A DNA stretch of 58,998 nt from IMG/VR virus record IMGVR_UViG_3300034682_000453, positions 1-58,998 of that record. One strand, written 5' to 3'. The notes under the pieces are model-generated. The model was not told the DNA's origin. It made no database searches and worked only from the letters and a program-made list of their open reading frames with translations. Source of the DNA: a virus. Both the position numbers and the translations under genes were made by a program. Below are positions 33,913 through 40,445 of this stretch, piece by piece (positions within the stretch are counted from its first letter, which is position 1; each line of letters begins with the position of its first letter).

Positions 33913-34133
33913 AGGCTGTGCTCTCTCAGCTCGATAGTGCAGTTTATGTGGTTGATGTGTGGCAGAAGCTTAGCTTTAGGGTTGAAGAACTCGACCTCTC
34001 TTATCCCGGTCGTTTCTCGGTTGTAATGGATGAAGTTCTCTATCCCACGCGCTGATAATTCATCACAGGCAGATCTCAGGCAGGTGTCATAGTCCTGAGC
34101 CCGTAATAGGTCTGGATGAATATTGATAACCAT
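33903..34133 (-). CDS. Hypothetical protein
   Basis: Encodes 76 residues (MVINIHPDLLRAQDYDTCLR...). Mixed charge, three Cys, no membrane segment. It overlaps the next gene by 10 bp, indicating translational coupling. The ribosome site is weak. Not recognised. Confidence 0.5.
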   Translation of the reverse strand: MVINIHPDLLRAQDYDTCLRSACDELSARGIENFIHYNRETTGIREVEFFNPKAKLLPHINHINCTIELREHSLCE

Positions 34134-34187
34134 GAGATCTCTGATTGTTTTGTCTTGATGAAGCGGGCTTAAATGTTGCTTTTGTGG

Positions 34188-34667
34188 TTACTCTACGACG
34201 CACCAGTCATCGGCCAGAATATCGGTCTGGCTTGCCAACCAAGGTACAAGCTGGTTGTCTGCCGTTTTCATGGCGAGATATGGGGCTAACGTTCCAACAA
34301 TTCCGTCTTTTTCAATGACCGTGTACTGATCGTTGATATACGGGAAGATGTAAATCAGAAACATTCCTTTCCCGTTCCATCCTGCACGCGCGATCTTCTT
34401 GCCTTTCTTAACTGCTTCAACAGCCAAGCCGAATGGCATACCTGATGTTTTTCGATAGGCGTTATCGAATTGCTCTTTCGGTGACCACGAGACATAACCG
34501 GCGTGAGTGGTGGTGTTTGGCTTTCCGCCATCCAGATATTCAACCAGATAACCTTCATCATCTCCGTTCTCGTCAGCAGGCAACTCCCAGCCACGAAATG
34601 CGTTGTATTGAGCGCGAGTCATTACCTCGGCCTTGATCAGCTTCGTACCGATATATGTTTCTGGCAT
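34188..34667 (-). CDS. DUF2829 protein, Tad2-like anti-Thoeris
   Basis: Encodes 159 residues from ATG 34667 with GAGGA upstream; a longer frame is rejected. The C-terminal ~85 residues (MPFGLAVEAVKKGKKIARAG, WNGKGMFL, then LAMKTADNQLVPWLASQTDI) are a textbook DUF2829 domain. DUF2829 is the family of Tad2, which binds the Thoeris signal molecule and blocks that immunity; some members also bind other cyclic nucleotides. The N-terminal ~75 residues are a second small domain (YIGTKLIKAEVMTRAQYNAF...) often fused to it. First gene of the late operon, expressed before lysis. Sequestering activity is inferred. Confidence 0.75.
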   Translation of the reverse strand: MPETYIGTKLIKAEVMTRAQYNAFRGWELPADENGDDEGYLVEYLDGGKPNTTTHAGYVSWSPKEQFDNAYRKTSGMPFGLAVEAVKKGKKIARAGWNGKGMFLIYIFPYINDQYTVIEKDGIVGTLAPYLAMKTADNQLVPWLASQTDILADDWCVVE

Positions 34668-34686
34668 TTTAAAATCCTCATAAACG

Positions 34687-34710
34687 AAAAAGCCCCGCGG
34701 ATGCGAGGCT
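34687..34710 (-). terminator. Intrinsic terminator before Tad2-like gene
   Basis: AGCCTCGC/GCGGGGCT stem with one mismatch and a T5 run on the minus strand. Confidence 0.7.
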
Positions 34711-34978
34711 ATTAATTTGGAGCATGATATCGGAATAGAACCTGTCACCTATTCTGGATTACAGGTTCATCGCCTAAACTTCTCTAGTGAGGCGTACTTA
34801 CCATGCTGCTTGTTAGCCAATGCAGCCGAACAAGCAAAAATCATGATGTTTTGAATTAAAAACCAACACGGGAAGGTTCCGTTTGGTGTGTAAATCCAAA
34901 TAAGGTTGCCACATAGATAAGAAAGCTCGACTGGACTTTCGATAACGACTCTAATTTGTTGTGGCGACAAAATGCGGA

Positions 34979-35004
34979 TAAAATAAAAAACACAACATAT
35001 TGTG
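34979..35004 (-). terminator. Short hairpin with T-run, tR'-like
   Basis: CACAA-TATG-TTGTG stem, then TTTTTTATTTTA on the minus strand. It lies about 55 nt downstream of the candidate late promoter, as lambda tR' lies after pR'. Confidence 0.45.
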
Positions 35005-35058
35005 GCTTAATGAAGTATTAAACCAGCTATGTTGATTATCATTCGTGAATATTACTGC

Positions 35059-35087
35059 TACATTTTTCAACAACCAGTTTTTGTCAA
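35059..35087 (-). promoter_or_regulatory. Candidate late promoter (pR'-like)
   Basis: A perfect TTGACA (-35, reading 35087 to 35082) with a weak AATGTA -10 at 17-nt spacing. It reads into the late operon from just downstream of the Q-like gene. A weak -10 would fit activation by Q but is also the main doubt. Confidence 0.35.
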
Positions 35088-35161
35088 GCTATCGCTTTTG
35101 CTATTTATGCTGCAAAATATGGTTGAATTTAAAGCGAATTAGTAAACCCGAGGAGACATGT

Positions 35162-35254
35162 ATGAGCAACTTAATTTTAATTCACCAACAACCCTTAAGG
35201 GGGATATATGAAACACCAGAAAAGCCAAGAAAAAGAAAACGGCCAACCTGTTAA
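35162..35254 (+). CDS. Tiny basic protein overlapping next gene
   Basis: Encodes 30 residues (MSNLILIHQQPLRGIYETPE...) with AGGAG 6 nt before the ATG. The tail is Lys/Arg/Pro-rich. Its last 47 bp overlap the next gene in another frame, so it may be a translational leader for it. Confidence 0.4.
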   Translation: MSNLILIHQQPLRGIYETPEKPRKRKRPTC

Positions 35255-35393
35255 GATTGACCGTTTATCAAGTGCAATTGTTGCTTTTTGCGTCTTACTT
35301 CTAGTCGATTTGGTTGGCGCCAAGACTTTAGAAATAGATGCAATTGGTTACTACCACAATGCAGGAGGGTCAGTACACATTAAGATGGACTAA
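35208..35393 (+). CDS. Small membrane-anchored protein
   Basis: Encodes 61 residues with AAGGGGG before the ATG. A hydrophobic segment (about 24-40, AIVAFCVLLLVDLVGA) is followed by a short outward tail. It lies on the plus strand, opposite to the surrounding operon, and ends at a strong terminator, the usual form of an independently expressed accessory gene. Not recognised. Confidence 0.55.
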   Translation: MKHQKSQEKENGQPVKIDRLSSAIVAFCVLLLVDLVGAKTLEIDAIGYYHNAGGSVHIKMD

Positions 35394-35398
35394 CCAGA

Positions 35399-35428
35399 AA
35401 GCCCCAGCTCGCAACTGGGGCTTTTTTT
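35399..35428 (+). terminator. Intrinsic terminator
   Basis: AAGCCCCAG/CTGGGGCTT, a perfect 9-bp stem, then T7. It closes the plus-strand island. Confidence 0.85.
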
Positions 35429-35533
35429 ATTATCAGTATAATGCTTACTCATGTAAATAGTTTACACCTGCCGCGACAGTAAAAAGCTTACTTTTTGGTT
35501 ATGCAAACCGCAGCAGATCACGGCAAATCGCAA

Positions 35534-35562
35534 CAAAAAAGGCGCTCTGAATACAGAACGCC
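35534..35562 (-). terminator. Intrinsic terminator after Q-like gene
   Basis: GGCGTTCTG/CAGAGCGCC stem (one mismatch) with T6 on the minus strand. It ends the lytic early operon. Confidence 0.75.
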
Positions 35563-35585
35563 TATGATGTAGACATACTAACGCT
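35563..35585 (-). repeat. Terminator-proximal repeated element, copy 3
   Basis: Minus-strand AGCGTTAGTAT ... CATCATA abuts the terminator stem, like copies at 11434 and 26641. Confidence 0.65.
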
Positions 35586-35595
35586 GGCCTATTAT

Positions 35596-36273
35596 TTACG
35601 CAACCTTCTCTGCATTAACTTGCGCCATAAATGCACGGATCCACTCCGATTTATCAATCTGCATCAAATCAACAAAATGGATGAATTGACGATACATCTC
35701 GTTGCCGTGTTTTTGCTGAATACTGGAAACGTCCGGAATTGTTTTGCCAGTGCCATTGCAGGTCGGACATTGATCCCCTTTACGCTCCATCACCCCAGTA
35801 CCACGGCATTTTGGGCAACGGCCAGATTTGAGAATTTCTTCTTTGCACCGTTCAATTGCTGCGTGAATAATCCCATCAGCTAGTAGATCTTTTTCTTTTG
35901 CATCATGGTTTTTACCCAGATTGCGCAGATGCTTGGCTTTGGCTTTGATTTCGGCGCTACGTCTGCGCTCACGGTCATAGCGTGGTGATGCGTAAACCAG
36001 CTTCATCAATTGTTCTGGTAGTGGCCGACCAAGCGCTACAGCAACAACGTCTTGGCTTAAGGTTCCGACGATTGATTTAGCCCATTCATCTAAGGCTTTT
36101 ATTGCATGCTGATCACCAGCTTCCGCCATTACCATACGATGACCCAGTGGATGCCGGCTTGTTGCCATGGCGGCAGATCCAAGAATTTCATCACGGCCAA
36201 TACCATGAGCATTACCGCGGGCCTCGAAATTTACTGACCGGGCTTCATAAAGTTTCAGATACAGTTCTAACAT
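35596..36273 (-). CDS. Q: Late antitermination protein Q
   Basis: Encodes 225 residues from ATG 36273, with CGGGAG upstream; a longer frame into ninG is rejected. The C-terminal half carries a DnaJ-like zinc binding pair (CPKCRGTG, CPTCNGTG, about residues 150-175), as in the Q82/phage-21 type Q family. Q modifies RNA polymerase at the late promoter so that it reads through terminators. This is essential here because the late operon contains many terminators. Last gene of the leftward early operon, as in lambda. Confidence 0.8.
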   Translation of the reverse strand: MLELYLKLYEARSVNFEARGNAHGIGRDEILGSAAMATSRHPLGHRMVMAEAGDQHAIKALDEWAKSIVGTLSQDVVAVALGRPLPEQLMKLVYASPRYDRERRRSAEIKAKAKHLRNLGKNHDAKEKDLLADGIIHAAIERCKEEILKSGRCPKCRGTGVMERKGDQCPTCNGTGKTIPDVSSIQQKHGNEMYRQFIHFVDLMQIDKSEWIRAFMAQVNAEKVA

Positions 36274-36887
36274 GCCATTGTCTCCCGCTCGTTTTGTAGT
36301 TGTTTGCACTTGGCTTTGTATTTGGCCGTGATTTCTTTTAGATCGTCGATGGTGTAATACTTTGCTTCGTGTGGCCCCTCTAACCAATCCAGTTTTTTTA
36401 TTCCAATTTTGATGAGTAATCGCTTCCGGTACTCCACCACGTTCCCGGACAAATCGCGGTTACAGTGGACGCACTGGAGATTCACGTTTAACTCTTCAAA
36501 TCTAAGCTCAGGGCAGGAACCAACGGAGCGGTAATGCCCGGCATCAAACAGCTGGCCTCGGATATAAAACGAGAACTGAAATGGCTTATCGCAGCTAATG
36601 CAGTGATGGCCTTCATCTCTCATCCGGATAAACCTGTTGAACCAGATCTGAGCCTGTTTCACGTAATATCCATGCGGCCGCAGCGCTTCTTTTCTGGCCT
36701 TTAATCTCTGGCGCTTCTCGCGTTCCACCCTGATAAGAGCGTTCTTTCGCGCCAATGCTTCTTTGGTCCGCTTCTTATCAAGAAAATCCATGGCGATAAC
36801 GTATTCGCAGTCGTGGCAGCAACCTTTCTGAAATGGCCTTGTTGGTTTGAACTTAATTCCACACGCTTTGTTCTTGCAGGTAGCCAT
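36267..36887 (-). CDS. ninG: NinG recombination protein
   Basis: Encodes 206 residues; ATG 36887 overlaps the preceding TGA. It has an N-terminal zinc site (CKNKACGIKF, GCCHDCEY), a basic helical middle, and an HNH-like region (HCISCDKPF, DAGHYRS, LQCVHCNRDLSGN) typical of NinG/Rap. The family helps resolve recombination intermediates in lambda. Lies in the nin region between small genes and Q. Confidence 0.85.
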   Translation of the reverse strand: MATCKNKACGIKFKPTRPFQKGCCHDCEYVIAMDFLDKKRTKEALARKNALIRVEREKRQRLKARKEALRPHGYYVKQAQIWFNRFIRMRDEGHHCISCDKPFQFSFYIRGQLFDAGHYRSVGSCPELRFEELNVNLQCVHCNRDLSGNVVEYRKRLLIKIGIKKLDWLEGPHEAKYYTIDDLKEITAKYKAKCKQLQNERETMAC

Positions 36888-37096
36888 CACTTAAACTCCG
36901 GCAGTTCGTGATGATTTAATCGCTGGCAGAAGTAGCCCTGCTGATCGGCTGGTAATGCTGCGATCTGCATTTGGATGTCTTTTTGTGTGATAGTTTTTGC
37001 GTGGCGTAACTTGTAGATAGCCAGTGAAGCGGCCTTATCTAACTCAACTTCAATGCGTTCTCTGGCTGTCTTTGTTGCAAGATTGAATGAGGTCAT
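36887..37096 (-). CDS. Small nin-region protein
   Basis: Encodes 69 residues, helical and charged, with no recognised domain. It is coupled on both sides by overlaps (ATGA upstream, TGATG downstream). It occupies the place of small nin genes in lambdoid phages. Function unknown. Confidence 0.6.
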   Translation of the reverse strand: MTSFNLATKTARERIEVELDKAASLAIYKLRHAKTITQKDIQMQIAALPADQQGYFCQRLNHHELPEFK

Positions 37097-37689
37097 GCTG
37101 CGTACCCCATCAGTTGGTTTACTGTATTTTCTGCCTCTTGTTCAGACTTGAATGTTCGACTCAAAATGTGCGTCCACAGCACGCTAAACACCGACTTATA
37201 CAGATCGCCAAACGTAGTCTCATCCATTTTTGAAAACTTGATAGACATTGGCTCTTTCACAATTACACCGCTTGGCATAACCATTTCAGTGAAGTAGCCA
37301 GCCTCCACAGTTGCCCATCGGCGATAAGCATCGAATGACTTAACGATTTGCACTACACGTTCTGATCGCTTTTGTTCCCACCGTGAAAGAAATGACTCTG
37401 CGGCGTTTTCCATCGCATCACGGTCTGCGCCAAACGAGATCAGAAAGTTGGTGTAGTTTTTAATTACGTTCCGCTCTACCTGGCTAAGACTGACAGATAG
37501 AGGCGTCCAATAATCGAATCCAAGATTTAACAGGGAGAAAAATTTCCGGTGAAAACGTGGATTTCGTTTTGACGTGGCAGTGACTTCCAGAAATGCGCCA
37601 ACGGGCAACGCATTCAGGATATCAATATCAGCTTGAGTAGCTGGAGCCAGCAATGAACCTGCCTGCTTGATAAGGCGAAGCTCTGCCAT
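37093..37689 (-). CDS. DUF1367 family protein
   Basis: Encodes 198 residues. The N-terminus (LLAPATQADIDILNALPVGA ... NPRFHRKFFSLLNLGFDYW) matches DUF1367, found in the nin region of lambdoid phages. Its biochemical role is not established. The start overlaps the preceding gene (TAATG). Confidence 0.75.
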   Translation of the reverse strand: MAELRLIKQAGSLLAPATQADIDILNALPVGAFLEVTATSKRNPRFHRKFFSLLNLGFDYWTPLSVSLSQVERNVIKNYTNFLISFGADRDAMENAAESFLSRWEQKRSERVVQIVKSFDAYRRWATVEAGYFTEMVMPSGVIVKEPMSIKFSKMDETTFGDLYKSVFSVLWTHILSRTFKSEQEAENTVNQLMGYAA

Positions 37690-37877
37690 TACGCACGGCT
37701 CCGGCGGCGATTGCGCAGTTTTCTGGACATACGTTTTGCTCTGGCGACACCAGAAAATCGGGATTGATGAAATTTATTTGGAGTGCCTAGCGACAGGAAT
37801 AGCGGATGCCAAGTCGGTGCGTTATGAAAACCGAGTATTGCGGCAATAGAGCTAAGGATATTTTTGAATTTAAACAC
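37689..37877 (-). CDS. Small basic protein
   Basis: Encodes 62 residues from GTG 37877, chosen because GGGAG lies 7 nt upstream. A hydrophobic N-terminal half is followed by an Arg-rich tail (MSRKLRNRRRSRA) that could bind RNA or DNA. The stop overlaps the next ATG. Not recognised. Confidence 0.5.
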   Translation of the reverse strand: MFKFKNILSSIAAILGFHNAPTWHPLFLSLGTPNKFHQSRFSGVARAKRMSRKLRNRRRSRA

Positions 37878-38042
37878 GCCGTATCTCCCGTTCAATGAAA
37901 TCGAACAGCGGCGCAATGCGGATATGACAAATATCTGAATGCTCAGATACGTCAATTAGTGCAGATTGTTTGGATCATCTGTACTGACGCATCACGCGCG
38001 AGCACAGTGTGTAGCGAGACGGGAACCACCCCGAGAACAACA

Positions 38043-38068
38043 GTATATCACTGGGTGATCGGATATAC
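38043..38068. repeat. Nested inverted repeat
   Basis: GTATATC and GATATAC, 7 bp perfect, with an inner ATCAC-TGG-GTGAT that competes. Could be an operator or an RNA hairpin. Confidence 0.45.
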
Positions 38069-38148
38069 AGTGGTTTATTTGCAAAATGCGAAACACAAAC
38101 CAAGTTAAAGCGGATTGTCTAATATGTGTCTAATCTGTCGCCGTAAAA

Positions 38149-38177
38149 TTACATGACCATTGTTTAGGTGGTAACAT
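38149..38177 (+). promoter_or_regulatory. Promoter for GNAT-like gene
   Basis: TTACAT (-35) and TAACAT (-10) with a 17-bp spacer, 32 bp before the ATG. Each box matches 4 of 6 consensus bases. Confidence 0.45.
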
Positions 38178-38208
38178 AATAAAATCATCAGATTACAAGG
38201 GATATAAA

Positions 38209-38754
38209 ATGAACTTCGCCCAGATTAGAGCGCTCGTATCAGGAACCATGCAACTGTATGTGGATTCTGTAGGGATGGAAATTGAAGTTGGCGAGATTTC
38301 TGATGATGACTATAAGCTTCTAACGTCTGGATATGCAGAACTAAACTGGGATTATGGCATTAGCAAACACGGGAATGCTGATAATAGAGTTGAAATGACG
38401 TTTAAATTTCGCAAAGCCAACTCAAAACTTCCTGATGCGGCATTTCTTGGAATTTATGACCTTGGTACAGAAAGCCTTGAGGTTCAATTACTTGAATCAT
38501 TTACCCGTGGAGATAAATCAAATCCAATTACAGGAAGAGCAACGATATTAACGTTAATTGCATCATACTTTTTCCTTGCCGCCGTTGAAGGTTTGTCACT
38601 CTCATTTATAGATGTTGATGGCGAAGAGCTTATCGCGTTCTATGAGCGGTTTGGTTTTTCAAGAGAGGAATCTAGCACAGGAACAAACATGATTATCTCA
38701 ATTATTGATCTGACCAATACGTTTGCTCGTATAGCAGATACATTACAGCAATAA
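38209..38754 (+). CDS. GNAT-like acetyltransferase
   Basis: Encodes 181 residues with AGGGA before the ATG. The C-terminal half has GRATILTLIASYFFLAAVEG, LSLSFIDVDGEELIAFYERF and GFSRE, in the order of a GNAT acetyl-CoA site, core strand and terminal helix. The N-terminal half would hold the substrate. It lies on the plus strand inside a leftward operon, with its own promoter, as morons do. It could modify a host protein or tRNA; the substrate is unknown. Confidence 0.6.
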   Translation: MNFAQIRALVSGTMQLYVDSVGMEIEVGEISDDDYKLLTSGYAELNWDYGISKHGNADNRVEMTFKFRKANSKLPDAAFLGIYDLGTESLEVQLLESFTRGDKSNPITGRATILTLIASYFFLAAVEGLSLSFIDVDGEELIAFYERFGFSREESSTGTNMIISIIDLTNTFARIADTLQQ

Positions 38755-38899
38755 AAACTCATCGACTGAAAAAATTAAACCTGTAGAATACGGCGCCCAA
38801 CAAGCACAGTTATCGCAAGTTTAGTTACTCAGTAATTGACATAATGATGTTTATACCTCATAACATAAATAAAAGCGTTAATGCACCCAAGGAGGCGGT

Positions 38900-39076
38900 A
38901 TGACTCATAAACGTTATACCAAAGAAAAAGACTTAAGCGCAGGTTCTGTTTATGCTCGCGTAGGTAAAGCTCTTGATCTTTTACAAAAAGCATCTCCAGC
39001 ATTGATGTCTGATAGTTGTCGAGTTTCTGCAAAAGAAACGGTCGGCCCAAGAAAATCAAGCAAACAAGCTGCTTAA
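38900..39076 (+). CDS. Small basic protein
   Basis: Encodes 58 residues (MTHKRYTKEKDLSAGSVYAR...) with an excellent AAGGAGG ribosome site. Basic, no membrane segment. It forms a plus-strand island with the GNAT-like gene and ends at its own terminator. Not recognised. Confidence 0.6.
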   Translation: MTHKRYTKEKDLSAGSVYARVGKALDLLQKASPALMSDSCRVSAKETVGPRKSSKQAA

Positions 39077-39092
39077 TATTACAAATTCACAG

Positions 39093-39120
39093 AAGCCCCA
39101 CTAGTTGGGGCTTTGCTTTT
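39093..39120 (+). terminator. Intrinsic terminator
   Basis: AAGCCCCA-CTAGT-TGGGGCTT stem then TGCTTTTT. It separates the plus-strand island from the convergent early operon. Confidence 0.7.
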
Positions 39121-39155
39121 TCTGGATTACATCAACTCCACTAACTCACTCCTGA

Positions 39156-39509
39156 TTATACATATAACTGACAACCCAATCCCATGGGTATTCCACTCAA
39201 AAGCGCCTGCGTTACAATTGGCAGGCCTTTTACGTCAATTGCTGTTCGTGTTTCTGGTTTTATTTTAGTGATTCGGAAATAGATAAACTTGTCTGGCTTA
39301 ACACCTTCCCTGCGCTCGATGGTGTATCCATCAAATCCGTACTTATAACCGTGATTTAACACAGCCCTGATCCGCTGGTCTGAGTAATCACAATCTTTCA
39401 TGGCGTCGACGCATCGAAACCAATCATAACCAGCCATAGTGCGGCAGATTTTATCGCTGGCCTTGGTGAGCACCTCTTCGCGCTCGAGTAAAGTTCGATG
39501 ACCTGTCAT
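39156..39509 (-). CDS. Hypothetical nin-region protein
   Basis: Encodes 117 residues. Mixed alpha/beta (CRTMAGYDWFRCVDAMKDCD, GYKYGFDGYTIERREG). The start overlaps the stop of the DUF4942 gene (ATGA), so the two are translated together. Not recognised. Confidence 0.55.
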   Translation of the reverse strand: MTGHRTLLEREEVLTKASDKICRTMAGYDWFRCVDAMKDCDYSDQRIRAVLNHGYKYGFDGYTIERREGVKPDKFIYFRITKIKPETRTAIDVKGLPIVTQALLSGIPMGLGCQLYV

Positions 39510-40288
39510 TTCACTACCTTCCCATATTCACCAGCTAAGATGCTGTTTAACGCATCGGCATCGGCTTGAGATATGTACGCATGAACATTACCGTTCTGAT
39601 AACCAACAAGCCTAAGGCACTCGTCCTTGTACTCTCCGCCCTTGCCGCGAAGGCATTGCAGCATGGCATTAGCCGGATAATCGTGAGGCTTGAGGCCATT
39701 AATCACATACAAAATACGATGCAGGTCTGATAATTTCTTGTCATGGTCACCATGCGTTGACCAAGTACTGAACCACTGGCTGAGCGCACAACGCAGAATG
39801 ATTTTCTTGCTAAACGCCATTGGTTTATTCGTTTTGTATCCCGGAGTGATAGACCGGAATACATCGACTACACTCTGCTTGAATATCTCATCAGCGTTCT
39901 GGTGTAGGGATTTAACCAACTCATTCACGGCTTGCACTGATACGGTTTCTGGGTCGTTGTAAATCTCATCCATTTTGGCGTCATATTGGCTTGCTGACAT
40001 CATCCGTTTGATACCCGCTACATCCATAAGCCCTTTCCAGATCGTTGAGTCAATCCGTTTAACGATCATCTCCATCGTTTTGCCGGTGGCGCCTTCCCGG
40101 CAAAAATAATCAAGGCTTTGTCGATGACCGCTGAAAAGTAAACTCCCTAACGGCTGTCGCTGTGCAGCACTGAAATGATCTTGCGCTTCTTTGATCAATC
40201 TGGCCGCATCAAGCAGCTTCTGTACGGCTAAATCACGCTGACCACAAATCTCTTTAACCGAGGCCGGTAACGCTAAAGAAGTAGTCAT
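39506..40288 (-). CDS. DUF4942-containing protein
   Basis: Encodes 260 residues. The C-terminal half (FSKKIILRCALSQWFSTWST ... LRLVGYQNGNVHAYISQADA, DALN) matches DUF4942, often seen in phage and plasmid proteins next to methyltransferases. Its role is unknown. It lies between DnaB and the nin genes and overlaps both neighbours. Confidence 0.65.
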   Translation of the reverse strand: MTTSLALPASVKEICGQRDLAVQKLLDAARLIKEAQDHFSAAQRQPLGSLLFSGHRQSLDYFCREGATGKTMEMIVKRIDSTIWKGLMDVAGIKRMMSASQYDAKMDEIYNDPETVSVQAVNELVKSLHQNADEIFKQSVVDVFRSITPGYKTNKPMAFSKKIILRCALSQWFSTWSTHGDHDKKLSDLHRILYVINGLKPHDYPANAMLQCLRGKGGEYKDECLRLVGYQNGNVHAYISQADADALNSILAGEYGKVVK

Positions 40289-40443
40289 GCTGCCACCATC
40301 ACCTGGCGATCACTTAACACCATCTGGATTTCGGCAATTTCATCTTCCAGCACTTCGCGCTCCGCATCGATAGCTCTCGCATGCTGTGTTCTGGCTGTGA
40401 GTAACTCTTGCAGCTCATCGTTGGATAGTTTTGCGAAGTTCAT
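40285..40443 (-). CDS. Small acidic coiled-coil protein
   Basis: Encodes 52 residues (MNFAKLSNDELQELLTARTQ...) from ATG 40443, with AAGGAA upstream inside the end of dnaB. It ends in an ATGA overlap with the DUF4942 gene. Both junctions argue that it is a real gene. Predicted helical; function unknown. Confidence 0.65.
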   Translation of the reverse strand: MNFAKLSNDELQELLTARTQHARAIDAEREVLEDEIAEIQMVLSDRQVMVAA

Positions 40444-40445
40444 GA

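Larger units (their letters stand above)
34711..35161. other. Gene-free region with late-promoter candidates
   Basis: Between the Tad2-like gene and the plus-strand island at 35162 there is no gene I trust. It holds a minus-strand short hairpin with a T-run at 34979-35004, a perfect minus-strand -35 box at 35082-35087, and, on the plus strand, the likely promoter of the island. By lambda analogy it should contain pR' and a Q-responsive terminator. Confidence 0.45.
37878..38208. other. Intergenic region with hairpins and divergent signals
   Basis: No gene in about 330 bp. It contains a 7-bp hairpin (TATCTGA-ATGC-TCAGATA near 37937), a nested hairpin at 38043-38068, GTCTAAT twice at about 11-bp spacing near 38117, and a plus-strand promoter for the gene at 38209. 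Confidence 0.5.

Noticed and set aside
34767-34970. Minus-strand frame of 67 codons with hydrophobic stretches
   Set aside because: Only a TTG start, no ribosome site, and it lies where the late promoter and terminator are expected.
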